From the NCBI GenBank assembly GCA_964545855.1, contig CAZJHD010000011.1, positions 1-64,000 of the forward strand: a stretch of DNA of 64,000 nt, read 5' to 3'. Source of the stretch: CAZJHD01 sp964545855. GTDB lineage: Bacteria; Planctomycetota; UBA1135; JACQFD01. The position numbers and the translations under genes were made by a program. Under the pieces are notes generated by a model, which did not search any database, was not told the origin of the DNA, and saw nothing but the letters and a program-made list of their open reading frames with translations. This document shows, in pieces, positions 1 to 8,013 of this stretch (positions are counted from its first letter, which is position 1; every line of letters begins with the position of its first letter).

Positions 1-108
1 TCGCTCTCGCTCGGCCTCGGGCCAGCGGCGGCGATTTCTTCACAACCTCTCCGAGCCGAGCGCGGGTCTCGGTGCCCGGCGCTGCGCGGCGCGTCCTCGC
101 TCGGTGAG

Positions 109-201
109 TGGCGGAGAGGGCGGGATTCGAACCCGCGAAGCCGGGGATACCGACTTACACGCTTTCCAAGCGTGCTCCTTCGGCCACTCGGACACCTCTC
201 C
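109..201 (-). tRNA. tRNA-Ser (anticodon GGA)
   Basis: On the minus strand a complete class II tRNA can be folded: a 7-bp acceptor stem GGAGAGG/CCTCTCC, a T-arm GGTTCGAATCC, a long variable arm typical of tRNA-Ser, and an anticodon loop TTGGAAA closed by CACGC/GCGTG, which puts GGA at positions 34-36. Discriminator G is followed by an encoded CCA (109-111). It reads UCC/UCU serine codons. It is the distal member of the tRNA-Arg - tadA - tRNA-Ser - tRNA-Ser cluster. Confidence 0.96.
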
Positions 202-277
202 GCGCGAAGGATCAAGGCTCGCTCGCGGTCCCTGCGGGCCGCGTGGCGATCACGACCGATGAGTCGTGGGACAAGAT

Positions 278-367
278 TGGCGGTGAGAGAGGGATTCGAA
301 CCCCCGAGACCCTTGCGGGCCTACCCGCTTTCGAGGCGGGCCCGTTCGGCCACTCCGGCATCTCACC
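278..367 (-). tRNA. tRNA-Ser (anticodon CGA)
   Basis: The minus strand gives an acceptor stem GGTGAGA/TCTCACC, a T-arm GGTTCGAATCC, a long variable arm and an anticodon loop CTCGAAA closed by CCCGC/GCGGG, so the anticodon is CGA, for UCG serine codons. Discriminator G and CCA (278-280) are encoded. It starts 12 bases after the end of tadA on the same strand, and no separate promoter is visible, so it is probably co-transcribed with tadA. Confidence 0.96.
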
Positions 368-379
368 GCACGGGAACGA

Positions 380-1012
380 TCAGGATCGCATCGGCTCGGG
401 CCGCGCGCGAGCACGCGCCGAGGGAGGCTGCGCGCGTTTCGCCCGGAAGAACCGCTGCAGGAGATCGCGGCAGGGCGCCTCGAGGACACCCGCGACGACC
501 TCGCTCCGATGATTGAACTTCGGACCCGGACCGTCGCCACCGGCGCTCGAGGGTCCGTCGAGGAGATCGACGACCGAGCCGGCGGCGCCGAACTTGGGGT
601 CGTGCGCGCCGAAGACGACGCGGTCGAGGCGCGCGTGGAGGATCGCTCCGGCGCACATGGCGCAGGGCTCGAGCGTGCAGTAGAGCGTCGCGTCGTCGAG
701 ACGCCCGGCGCCGACGACCCGGCACGCGGCGCGGATCGCGAGACACTCCGCGTGCGCCGTGGGATCGAGATCCTGCTCGCATCGATTGTGGTCGCGTGCG
801 ACGACCCGACCGCCGACGACGAGCACGGCTCCGATCGGCACCTCGTCCTCGGCGAAGGCCGCGCGCGCCTCCTCGATGGCGAGCTCCATCCAGGCAGCGT
901 CCTTCGGCTCGACGTGCTTCGAGGCACCGAGCGATGCCTCGAGCGGCCGGCCCGCGAGCGTCTTCCGCGGGACCGGATCGGCGAGACGAGGATCGCGGAC
1001 CGGGAACGTCAT
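380..1012 (-). CDS. tadA: tRNA-specific adenosine deaminase TadA
   Basis: TadA deaminates A34 to inosine in tRNA-Arg(ACG), which lets one tRNA read CGU, CGC and CGA. The 210-residue product has the zinc-dependent cytidine/adenosine deaminase fold: HAE at residues 87-89 (zinc His and proton-shuttling Glu) and PCAMC at 116-120 (two zinc Cys). TadA proteins are usually about 150-170 residues and begin just before the helix at residue 42, so the first 40 residues may be an over-extended start; an in-frame ATG at residue 42 (base 889) is the alternative. The gene lies 29 bases downstream of tRNA-Arg(ACG), its own substrate, on the same strand, and 12 bases upstream of tRNA-Ser(CGA). Confidence 0.95.
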   Translation of the reverse strand: MTFPVRDPRLADPVPRKTLAGRPLEASLGASKHVEPKDAAWMELAIEEARAAFAEDEVPIGAVLVVGGRVVARDHNRCEQDLDPTAHAECLAIRAACRVVGAGRLDDATLYCTLEPCAMCAGAILHARLDRVVFGAHDPKFGAAGSVVDLLDGPSSAGGDGPGPKFNHRSEVVAGVLEAPCRDLLQRFFRAKRAQPPSARARARPEPMRS

Positions 1013-1041
1013 GTCGTCGAGCGACGGAGGAGCGAGACTGC

Positions 1042-1118
1042 TGGTGCGCCCGGAGGGATTCGAACCCCCAACCCCCAGCTCCGTAGGCTGGTGCTCTATC
1101 CAGTTGAGCTACAGGCGC
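1042..1118 (-). tRNA. tRNA-Arg (anticodon ACG)
   Basis: The minus strand folds into a standard tRNA with acceptor stem GCGCCTG/CGGGCGC, D-arm GCTCAACTGGATAGAGC, anticodon stem CCAGC/GCTGG around loop CTACGGA (anticodon ACG) and T-loop GGTTCGAATCC. Discriminator A and CCA (1042-1044) are encoded. A34 is the classical target of TadA, encoded immediately downstream. A sigma-70-type promoter lies just upstream. Confidence 0.97.
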
Positions 1119-1134
1119 GAATTTCGGGGCGAGG

Positions 1135-1163
1135 GATGTATCGCGCGCGCCGGAGGCCGTCAA
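1135..1163 (-). promoter_or_regulatory. Sigma-70-type promoter of tRNA-Arg(ACG)-tadA
   Basis: Reading the minus strand, TTGACG (1163-1158), a spacer of exactly 17 bases, and TACATC (1140-1135) match the -35/-10 consensus at 5/6 and 4/6 positions. The expected start point near 1127 is about nine bases before the 5' end of the mature tRNA, a normal distance. The promoter could drive tRNA-Arg, tadA and the two following tRNA-Ser genes as one transcript. Confidence 0.65.
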
Positions 1164-1283
1164 CCGTGGTCCCCCGCCGAGCGCTCCGGCGGCGCTCGAT
1201 CGCCGCGACCGCATCGGCGCGTCCGGACCCCGCCGCACGTCGGGTTTGCCCCCCACGGCTCGAACTCCGAGAATCCCGCCCCG

Positions 1284-2369
1284 ATGCCGCTCGCCCCGTT
1301 CCTCCTCGCTCTCGTGCTGCAGGGAACTCCTGCCTCCGCGCCCGCCACGCCTCCCGCACCGCAGCCTTCCGCGCCGCAGCCGCCCGCACCAGGAAGCCGC
1401 GTCGGACCGTCGCTCCCGAGCGTCCCGAACGTTCCCGAGATCGTCGACCGCGTCGTCGCGATCGTGAACGACCAGGTGATCACCCAGTCGGAGCTCGAAG
1501 CCCGCGTGCTGCCCCAGATCGCGACGGCCGGCCTTCGCGACGCGAAGCGGCTCGCGGAGATCCGTTCCACGGAGCTCCGCTTCATGGCGCGCGACCTCCT
1601 CCTCACGCAGGCCGCCCGCCGACTCGCCATCGACGAGGCGCAGATCACGGAGCGCGTGAACACGAGCATCGCCGAGGACGTGAAGAAGGCGGGCGGCGAG
1701 GCGCAGCTCCGGCGGAACATCGAGGCCCAGGGCAAGAGCTACGTCGAGTACGAGCGCGACAAGCGCAACTCCGAGCTCGCCTTTCGGCTGCAAGCAGCCG
1801 AGCTCGGATTCGAAGCACGTCCCGAGAACGAGATCGCCCTCACGCCGTCGGTGCTGCGTGCCTACTACCGGGAGCACGCCGCCGAGTTCCTCGCCGGCGC
1901 CGGCGTGCGCGGAAGCATGATCTGGGTCGGCGACGATCGGACGGGAAGCCGGCCCGCGTCGCGTGCGATCGCGACCGAGCTCCGGCGCGGCGTCGTCGGC
2001 GGCGAGAGCTTCACGCTCGTGGCGCGCAACTACCCGCCGCCTCCCCGCGTCGCCGTCTCCGGCCGTCCAGCGGGAGACCTCGGCTGGATCGAACGCGGGA
2101 GCCGGCTCGACCCGAAGGTGGAAGAGTTCTTCTTCTCGAACGAGCCGGGGACCATCGGCCCGGAGCTCGAACTCGAAGGCGGCGTCGCGATCCTGCGCGT
2201 CGAGGAGACGCGACCCGCCGGACCGCGACCGTTCCAGGATCCGGAGACGCAGCGCGCGATCTCGGAGCGGCTCTACAGCGAGCGGACCGGTCAGATCCTC
2301 GAGCGGCTCTTCCTGCGGCTGCACCGCGAGGCCTATCTCTGGCCGCGCGACCTCTTCGGCGGGCTCTGA
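1284..2369 (+). CDS. SurA-like periplasmic peptidyl-prolyl isomerase/chaperone
   Basis: SurA-type chaperones escort unfolded outer-membrane proteins through the periplasm. The 361-residue product starts with a short hydrophobic signal (residues 1-17), then an Ala/Pro-rich linker. A typical SurA N-domain start follows, with VDRVVAIVNDQVITQSELE at about 54-72, then a helical bundle and one parvulin-like region at about 205-300 (GDLGWIERGS, then a conserved phenylalanine-rich segment). The ATG at 1284 was chosen because it directly precedes the signal peptide; the same frame stays open further upstream but would place non-signal sequence ahead of it. There is one clear parvulin repeat rather than the two of E. 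coli SurA. It diverges from the tRNA-Arg promoter. Confidence 0.82.
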   Translation: MPLAPFLLALVLQGTPASAPATPPAPQPSAPQPPAPGSRVGPSLPSVPNVPEIVDRVVAIVNDQVITQSELEARVLPQIATAGLRDAKRLAEIRSTELRFMARDLLLTQAARRLAIDEAQITERVNTSIAEDVKKAGGEAQLRRNIEAQGKSYVEYERDKRNSELAFRLQAAELGFEARPENEIALTPSVLRAYYREHAAEFLAGAGVRGSMIWVGDDRTGSRPASRAIATELRRGVVGGESFTLVARNYPPPPRVAVSGRPAGDLGWIERGSRLDPKVEEFFFSNEPGTIGPELELEGGVAILRVEETRPAGPRPFQDPETQRAISERLYSERTGQILERLFLRLHREAYLWPRDLFGGL

Positions 2370-2431
2370 GCCGGGGGTCCCGACCGTCAGGAGGTCCCCG
2401 TCAGGTGGCCTCCGTCAGAACTCGCGCCGTC

Positions 2432-2767
2432 TCACGACTCGCGGTGATGCAGCCGCGCCGTGAAATCTCGGATGTGCTTCTTCGCACCGCCCAGATCGAT
2501 GCCCGAGGTGCGCGTCGCGCGCATGTGGACGGAGACCGGACCATTCGCCTCTCCCTCGATCCAGAAGTCGACGTCGTAGCCGGCGAGCCCCTTCTTGAGC
2601 TGGGCCTTCATGCGGGCGGCCGGTTCGTCCTTCGAGACGATCGTGTAGCCGTCCTGGTCCTCGATGAGCCGCACCACCGCCTGGAACATGTCGGCGCGCC
2701 GGCGCTGGTACTTGGGCGGCCGAAGCGTGGGGTCGTTCGACTGGAAGTCCGTCTGGACGGAGGCCAT
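2432..2767 (-). CDS. Hypothetical protein, weakly DUF1499-like
   Basis: This 111-residue protein has no signal peptide or membrane segment. From residue 27 on (MFQAVVRLIEDQDGYTI) it shows alternating strands and ends with DLGGAKKHIRDFTARL. The layout, with about 80 residues of strands around a conserved D-x-G near the C-terminal helix, recalls DUF1499 proteins, but the match is weak and function is unknown. It sits between surA (convergent) and rpsT (upstream on the same strand, 69 bases away), so it may be read from the rpsT promoter. Confidence 0.6.
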   Translation of the reverse strand: MASVQTDFQSNDPTLRPPKYQRRRADMFQAVVRLIEDQDGYTIVSKDEPAARMKAQLKKGLAGYDVDFWIEGEANGPVSVHMRATRTSGIDLGGAKKHIRDFTARLHHRES

Positions 2768-2836
2768 CGAGCGTCGGGGGCGATCGGGGATAGCGAAGGA
2801 ACGTGTGGTGCGACGCGAATTCGTCGGCCGAGGACG

Positions 2837-3244
2837 TCAGCTCGACGCGCCGCCCTTCGGTGCGCTCTTCTTCGGGGAAGCCGGCTTCGCGGCTGCCGGC
2901 TTCGACGGGGCCTTCGCCTCCGTCGCCGCCTTCGCGGGAGCCTTCGCGCGCTTGGCGGGCGCCGCGACGACCGCGGGGCCGGCCAAGGAGCGAGCGATCG
3001 CGCGGTGCAGCCGCGACTTGTAGCGGGCCGCTGCGTTCGCGTGGATCGCCGACGTGCGGGCCGCCTTGTCGATTCGCTTCATCGCGTAGGGAAGCAGCGC
3101 CTGCGCGTCAGCCGTCTTCCCCTCCGCGGCGCAGGTGAGGACTCGCTTCATCTCCGTGCGGAATGCGCTGCGCGCCGCCTTGTTGCGAAGGTTGTGCGAC
3201 AGGTTCTGACGGATCCTCTTCTTCGCCGAGACGGAATGGGCCAT
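2837..3244 (-). CDS. rpsT: 30S ribosomal protein S20
   Basis: S20 is a primary 16S rRNA-binding protein of the small subunit. The 135-residue product begins MAHSVSAKKRIRQNLSHNLR, the family signature, and the first 88 residues cover the whole S20 three-helix bundle. The remaining 45 or so residues are an Ala/Lys/Pro-rich tail (repeated APAKAA/APSKPAAAK blocks) absent from typical S20. The ATG at 3244 was taken because the conserved N-terminus begins there. A promoter-like TTGCCG-N17-CACAAT lies about 80 bases upstream. Confidence 0.95.
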   Translation of the reverse strand: MAHSVSAKKRIRQNLSHNLRNKAARSAFRTEMKRVLTCAAEGKTADAQALLPYAMKRIDKAARTSAIHANAAARYKSRLHRAIARSLAGPAVVAAPAKRAKAPAKAATEAKAPSKPAAAKPASPKKSAPKGGASS

Positions 3245-3325
3245 GAATGGAGTCGGGGGCGCCGGATGGACGCGATGGAGGTCCCGGACCGGGCCGGGAG
3301 ATAGGGCCGGGAAAATTGAGCGGAG

Positions 3326-3354
3326 ATTGTGGGGGTCGACCTCCCCGCCGGCAA
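3326..3354 (-). promoter_or_regulatory. Candidate sigma-70-type promoter of rpsT
   Basis: On the minus strand TTGCCG (3354-3349), 17 bases, CACAAT (3331-3326): four of six consensus positions in each hexamer with ideal spacing. The start point would fall near 3319, giving a 5' leader of about 75 bases before the rpsT ATG, room for the S20-mediated feedback known in other bacteria, though no specific fold was recognised. Confidence 0.5.
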
Positions 3355-3446
3355 GGCATGAGCCCCGGACGCCCGACCCGCTCGGAGGTCGTGAGGAAAT
3401 CGGCGCCGGTCGACCGCCGGCTGCGAGCGGAAGCGATCTCCTCCGC

Positions 3447-4808
3447 TCAGCCCTTCTCCGCCGACTGGAGCCGGCGAACCTTGTCGGCCACGTCTCGGTA
3501 GGCGATGTCGACCTCGTAGATGCGCAGGTAGAAGCGGAGAGCCTCCTGGGGCACACCGGCTCGCTCCGAGACGACGCCGAGGTTGTAGAGCACCTCCTTG
3601 GTCTTCGGACTCTGCGCCGGAATCCCCTCGAGGGCCTTCTCGAACTGCTTGCGCGCGAGGTCGAACATCTCCTTCCGGAAGAAGGCGTGTCCGAGGGAGA
3701 GGAGCGCCTCCGTTCGGACGCGCGGATCGGAGACCGCCTTCTGCAGCTCGCCGATGGCCTCGTCGAGATCTCCGGTCTTCAGGAGGAGCCTCCCGAGCCG
3801 GTGGCGGAGCGCGAGGTCCGTGGGATGCTCGGCGAGCCGCTCCCGCGCCTCGGCCACCTCGAACTCGGCCTTCTCCTTCTCGGCGCTGGCGAGCTCCTCG
3901 GCTGCCTTCGGATCGTCCCCGCTCCGGGCGCGCAGCACCTCGATCCGACGCGCCAGCACGCGCGTCCGGAGGAGGCCCCGGCGCGACTTCAGGTCGAAGT
4001 CGTCGGGTGCGTATTGCAATGCCCGGTCGAGACAGTCGAGCGCCGCCTCGAGGTCGTCCTTCCTCTCCTGGAGGTTCGCGAGCTGCCGCAGCACTTCGAG
4101 ATTCGACGGCTCGCTCGCCAGCTCGCCGAGCAGCCGATCGATCTCCGCGTCGATCTCCTCCTCCGTGTGGAGGAGCCGCTGCCCGCGCTCCAGCTCCGCC
4201 GCCTGGGACTTGTCCTTGATCAGGTCCCGCGCGTGCGCGCCGGTCTCGAGCCCCGAGCTGAGGAGCGCGCCTTCGGCCGCGAGGTCCTTGCGCGCCTTCG
4301 CCGCCTCCTGGTCGCGCGGGTCCACGTCGAGCGCCTTCCCGTAGCACTCGAGGGCCCTCTGGATCTCTCGCTTCTGCGTGAGGATCGCGCCCGCGCGCTT
4401 CCATGCCGCTCCCGCGTCGGGGACGAGCTCCGTGAGCGCCTCGTAGACGGCGAGCGCGCCGTCCGGGAAGTTCGCACGCTCCAGCGCCTCGCCGAGGGAG
4501 AGGTTCGTCGCCACGTTCTTCGGATCGAGGGCGACGCAGGACTCGAGCGCCTCGGCCTCCTTCACGAAGTTCTTGGCGGCCCGCAGGGTCCGCGCGATGG
4601 CGAGCTGTGGACCGCCCTGCAGCTTCGCCTGCCATCCCGGAGTCGGCTTCACCTCCTGCTTGCGCGCGTAGGCACGGTGGAGACCGATCCGAGCCGAGTA
4701 GTCACCGGGGGAGACCGAGAGGAGCTGGCGGTAGAGGTCGATGCCGTAGTCGAAGTTCTTGCGGCGGATCGCGTCCTCCGCCTTCTCGACGTGCTTGCTG
4801 AGGTCCAT
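3447..4808 (-). CDS. TPR-repeat protein
   Basis: A 453-residue soluble protein built almost wholly of tetratricopeptide repeats. Helical pairs with the small/large residue spacing of TPRs recur throughout, for example AIRRKNFDYGIDLYRQLLSV at 13-32, and repeats near 95-130, 130-165, 235-290, 330-365 and 365-400. A charged, probably coiled segment lies at about 285-335. There is no signal peptide or membrane segment, so it is probably a cytoplasmic scaffold. The partner is not identifiable from context. It diverges from def with 100 bases between the two starts. Confidence 0.8.
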   Translation of the reverse strand: MDLSKHVEKAEDAIRRKNFDYGIDLYRQLLSVSPGDYSARIGLHRAYARKQEVKPTPGWQAKLQGGPQLAIARTLRAAKNFVKEAEALESCVALDPKNVATNLSLGEALERANFPDGALAVYEALTELVPDAGAAWKRAGAILTQKREIQRALECYGKALDVDPRDQEAAKARKDLAAEGALLSSGLETGAHARDLIKDKSQAAELERGQRLLHTEEEIDAEIDRLLGELASEPSNLEVLRQLANLQERKDDLEAALDCLDRALQYAPDDFDLKSRRGLLRTRVLARRIEVLRARSGDDPKAAEELASAEKEKAEFEVAEARERLAEHPTDLALRHRLGRLLLKTGDLDEAIGELQKAVSDPRVRTEALLSLGHAFFRKEMFDLARKQFEKALEGIPAQSPKTKEVLYNLGVVSERAGVPQEALRFYLRIYEVDIAYRDVADKVRRLQSAEKG

Positions 4809-4908
4809 GGCGGCGCGAATCTACCAGGGCCCCGCCGATCGGACCCTCGCGCGAGGAATCGGTGTCTCCCGTGCGTTGACGTATGCTCTGCGTCCGGCCC
4901 GAGCCCCC

Positions 4909-5421
4909 ATGGACGTCGTCCTCTATCCCGATCCCGTTCTTCGCAAGAAGGCGACCGAGGTCACGTCGTTCGACGCCGAGCTCCGCAGGATCGCCGAGGA
5001 CATGCATTCGGCGATGGCGCGCGCGAAGGGAGTCGGGCTCGCGGCTCCGCAGGTGGGTCTCTCCCTTCGCCTCCTCGTCCTGAATCCCTCCGGGAAGGCC
5101 TCGGACGCGCTCACGCTCGTCAACCCGACGCTCGGTCCGATTCGGGCGACCGAGTTGGGTGAGGAGGGATGCCTCTCCTTTCCGGGGATCTACGCCGAGG
5201 TGCTCCGCGCGCGGACGATCGCCGTGGAGGCTCGAGACCTCTCGGGGGCTCCGATCCGCCTCGAGCTCGAGGACTTCGTGGCGCGCATCGCGCAGCACGA
5301 GTTCGACCACCTCGAGGGGATCCTGTTCACGGATCGCATGTCGCCCGCCGACAAGCTCCGTGCGCGCAGCGCGCTCCGCACTCTCGAGCAACGGTACGCG
5401 CAGAGAGTCCAGGCGGGCTGA
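4909..5421 (+). CDS. def: Peptide deformylase
   Basis: Removes the formyl group from the N-terminal methionine of nascent proteins. All three family motifs are present in the 170-residue product: GVGLAAPQVG at 41-50, EEGCLSFPG at 85-93 with metal ligand Cys88, and QHEFDHLEG at 129-137 with ligands His130 and His134 and catalytic Glu131. Length is normal. The ATG at 4909 begins the usual MDVVLYPDPVL N-terminus. ribF follows 31 bases later on the same strand and probably forms an operon with it. Confidence 0.96.
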   Translation: MDVVLYPDPVLRKKATEVTSFDAELRRIAEDMHSAMARAKGVGLAAPQVGLSLRLLVLNPSGKASDALTLVNPTLGPIRATELGEEGCLSFPGIYAEVLRARTIAVEARDLSGAPIRLELEDFVARIAQHEFDHLEGILFTDRMSPADKLRARSALRTLEQRYAQRVQAG

Positions 5422-5452
5422 GGCCCGGCGCGCCGCGCGGAGCGGCGTCCCC

Positions 5453-6406
5453 ATGCAGACCTTCTTCGATCGGAAGCGGCTCCCGTCGCCCGCCGCGGGG
5501 GGAGCCGTCACGACCCTGGGCGTCTTCGACGGCGTGCACCTCGGGCATCGCGCCGTCCTCCAGGAGACCCTCCGGCGCGCCCGCGCGCTCGGCGCCCTCG
5601 CGACGGTCGTGACGTTCCGACGCCACCCGAGGCGCCTGCTCGCCGGCACCGAGCCGCCGACCATCACGTCCCTCGAGCATCGGCTCCTCCTCTTCGAGGA
5701 GATCGGCATCGACACGACCCTCGCGCTCCCCTTCGACGAGGAGATCCGCGACCTCTCGGCGGAGGACTTCCTCGACCAGCTCCTCCGCCGGGAGCTCGGC
5801 ACGCGCGCCCTCGTGTTCGGCCACGACGCGCGCTACGGGAAGGGACGGCGCGGGGACGCGGAGCTGGCGCGTGCGCACGGCTGGGAAGCGACCGTGGTGC
5901 CTCCCCTCGTCGTGAACGGCGTGCGCGCGAGCTCCGGCGCCGTGCGCGCCGCGATCAGGGAAGGAAGGCTCGACGACGCGGCGGCGCTCCTCGGCCGGCG
6001 CCCTTCGCTCCTCGGGACCGTGGTCCGCGGCGAGGGCCGAGGCCGAGGACTCGGCTTCGCGACGGCCAATCTCGATCTGCACCACGAGCTCCGTCCTCCC
6101 CGCGGCGTCTACAGCGGCGACGTGACGCTCGGCGGCTCCGTGCGCGCCGCCGTCCTGAACGTCGGCGTGCGACCGACGCTCGGCGGCCGCGACGAGAGCG
6201 TGGAGGTGCACGTCCCCGGCTGGGTCGACGACCTCTACGGCGAGCGTCTGGAGGTGCGCCTGGGGGAGAGGCTGCGCGACGAGGAGAAGTTCCCGTCCCT
6301 CGACGCGCTGCGCACTCAGCTCGCGCTCGACGTCGAACGGGCGATCGAGATCCACCGGCGCCGATCGGAGGAGACGTGCGCGCCGCCCTCCGAGCGAACG
6401 GGCTGA
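5453..6406 (+). CDS. ribF: Bifunctional riboflavin kinase / FAD synthetase
   Basis: Converts riboflavin to FMN and FMN to FAD. The 317-residue product has the N-terminal adenylyltransferase domain with GVFDGVHLGH at 23-32 (HxGH-type nucleotidyltransferase motif), and a C-terminal riboflavin kinase domain from about residue 185, with GRGLGFATANL and PRGVYSGDV, then the closing LRDEEKFPSLDALRTQLALD segment. Length agrees with bacterial RibF. The ATG at 5453 is the first Met before the conserved region. It is downstream of def. Confidence 0.95.
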   Translation: MQTFFDRKRLPSPAAGGAVTTLGVFDGVHLGHRAVLQETLRRARALGALATVVTFRRHPRRLLAGTEPPTITSLEHRLLLFEEIGIDTTLALPFDEEIRDLSAEDFLDQLLRRELGTRALVFGHDARYGKGRRGDAELARAHGWEATVVPPLVVNGVRASSGAVRAAIREGRLDDAAALLGRRPSLLGTVVRGEGRGRGLGFATANLDLHHELRPPRGVYSGDVTLGGSVRAAVLNVGVRPTLGGRDESVEVHVPGWVDDLYGERLEVRLGERLRDEEKFPSLDALRTQLALDVERAIEIHRRRSEETCAPPSERTG

Positions 6407-6625
6407 ACCGGCTTCGAACACGGGCGGAGAGTTCGAGAGGTCGTGGACGAATCGCCTCCGCTGGCCCGAGGCCGAGCGGGAGTGAGCGGCGAAGCCGCAG
6501 CCGCTCGCAGCCGGCGGTCGCGCGGCGCCGATTCTTCGGCGGTCACCTGGCGGGCAGCGCCCCTGACCGAACGATGACCGATTCGAGAATCGTGGTGCGG
6601 CGGGCGCTGGCGCGCGAGCAGCAGG

Positions 6626-6982
6626 TCAGAGCGACTTGCTGCCGGCGTAGACCATGCGTGGTTCGTCCGGCGGGAGCTGCACCAGGAGACCCGGCGCCTG
6701 CTCCTCGAGCGCGTCGAAGTAGCGCGCGCTCACGTCTCCCCAGTCGAGTGCGTTCTCGATTGCACAGGTCTTCGCGATCTTGACGGCGCGCGCACGCGCC
6801 TCGGGGAGGATCTCCTCCCGGGAGTCGACGTGGGGCGCCTGCGATCCGAGGAAGGCCGAGGGGGGCGCGTTCTTCACGTACCGAACCAGCTTGCGCCGCA
6901 TGCGGCGCACGCGCCGCGATGCGTCATCCCCCTTCCCGCCTGCGAAGAGGTCACGGACGAGGTCGACCAGGATGTCCAGCAA
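6626..6982 (-). CDS. Hypothetical protein
   Basis: A 118-residue, mostly helical, charged protein with no recognisable domain, signal peptide or membrane segment. It starts MLDILVDLVRDLFAGG and has an Arg-rich stretch (RRVRRMRRKLVRYVK) at about 23-37 that could bind nucleic acid or an acidic surface. It lies downstream of tRNA-Phe on the same strand (120 bases) and convergent with ribF across a 219-base gap. Codon usage resembles neighbouring real genes, which is the main support for calling it. Confidence 0.5.
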   Translation of the reverse strand: MLDILVDLVRDLFAGGKGDDASRRVRRMRRKLVRYVKNAPPSAFLGSQAPHVDSREEILPEARARAVKIAKTCAIENALDWGDVSARYFDALEEQAPGLLVQLPPDEPRMVYAGSKSL

Positions 6983-7102
6983 GGTGTGCGACCGGGCGGG
7001 AGCCGGCGAGTCTCGTGGTCGGTGCGTCGCGCGCGACCGAAGGCGGATCCGGCGAGTGGCGTCGCCGGGTGAGATTCGAGAGGGACGAGGGAACTCGAGA
7101 GA

Positions 7103-7178
7103 TGGTGGGCAGAGCCGGACTTGAACCGGCGACCCCGTGATTTTCAGTCACGTGCTCTACCAACTGAGCTACCTGCCC
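7103..7178 (-). tRNA. tRNA-Phe (anticodon GAA)
   Basis: The minus strand folds into a 76-base tRNA including CCA (7103-7105): acceptor stem GGGCAGG paired to a complementary 3' strand, D-arm GCTCAGTTGGTAGAGC, anticodon stem CGTGA/TCACG around loop CTGAAAA (anticodon GAA), and T-arm GGTTCAAGTCC. Discriminator A. A weak TTCCCT-N17-TAGTCT promoter-like pair precedes it. Confidence 0.97.
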
Positions 7179-7290
7179 GCTCGTGGGGGCCGAGGAGACT
7201 AGCGGCCGCGAGTCGACGAGGGAACGGATCGCTTCGCGGCTCCGAGCCAAGCTCGGCGGAGGCGCGCGCCAACGCCGAGCCGCCGCGAGG

Positions 7291-7340
7291 GCGATCGCGC
7301 CGGGGCGCCGGCGATCGCCCAGGCGCGACGGCGATCGCCC
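7291..7340. repeat. Three GCGATCGC palindromes spaced exactly 20 bp
   Basis: The octamer GCGATCGC occurs at 7291, 7311 and 7331, each followed by a C/G-rich spacer, forming about 2.5 degenerate copies of a 20-bp unit. The array ends just past the stop codon of the CBS-domain gene (minus strand), in the 165-base gap before tRNA-Phe. GCGATCGC is the HIP1 octamer known from cyanobacteria; here only this short cluster is noted. Confidence 0.7.
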
Positions 7341-7343
7341 GGG

Positions 7344-7781
7344 TCAGCTCCCGGCGCCGGAACCCGAGACGTAGCCGCGCAGCTCCTGGATCTCGCCCTG
7401 CAGCTCCTCCGCGCGCGAACTCATGAGGTCACGCATGGAGACCATGCCCAAGTAGGTCTCCCCGTCGAAGACCGGCAGGTGGCGGCAATGGGCGTGCGTC
7501 ATCTTGAGGAGGCACGCATCGAGTGTCTCGTGGGAGTGCGCGACGACGGGGTTCCGCGTCATGACGTCCTTCACGAGCGTCTTCGCGGGGTCCTTGCCCG
7601 CGGCGACGACGCGCACGAGGAGATCGCGCTCGGAGAAGACGCCGACGAGCTTTTGGTCGTCGAAGACGGCACAGGTCCCGGTCGCGTGGCTCGCGAGGAA
7701 CTTGGAGCCGTCGAGAGCCGAGACCCCGGGAGAGATCCGATTGAGCTCTCGACCCGACATCAAGTGACGAATCGTGCGCAT
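7344..7781 (-). CDS. CBS-domain pair protein
   Basis: A 145-residue protein made of two CBS motifs (about 8-64 and 74-128), recognisable from VFDDQKLVGVFSERDLLVRV and LPVFDGETYLGMVSMRDLM. CBS pairs bind adenine nucleotides and act as regulatory or energy-sensing modules; no catalytic domain is attached. It ends with a short, possibly coiled tail. The ATG at 7781 (MRTIRHLM) matches the usual start. It diverges from the DapA-like gene, with 232 bases between starts. Confidence 0.88.
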   Translation of the reverse strand: MRTIRHLMSGRELNRISPGVSALDGSKFLASHATGTCAVFDDQKLVGVFSERDLLVRVVAAGKDPAKTLVKDVMTRNPVVAHSHETLDACLLKMTHAHCRHLPVFDGETYLGMVSMRDLMSSRAEELQGEIQELRGYVSGSGAGS

Positions 7782-8013
7782 ACAGCCTCCGGCAACGACG
7801 AGCCTACGGGGGTTCGTCCCTCCCGGCTCGGTCCCATCGTCGGCGATGCGTCCGTGGGGCCGCTTCGAGACGGATGGGCGAAGCATAGCACGCACCGGCA
7901 GACGCTGTGCGACGCCCTCGACGATGACGGTCGCCCCCCGAGTTTCGCCCGAGCAACGGGGCGGGATCGTCGGGCAAGATCCGGGCGTCCCCTCCGCAGC
8001 CACACCGACCCCC

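Noticed and set aside
1..108. Possible gene fragment at the left edge
   Set aside because: No start or conserved domain can be read from the first 108 bases, and they end at the tRNA-Ser 3' end. It is left unannotated.
6407..6625. Non-coding gap after ribF with inverted repeats
   Set aside because: GAGCGGC/GCCGCTC and CGATTC/GAATCG can pair, but the loops or stem lengths are too small for a confident terminator, and no T-run follows.
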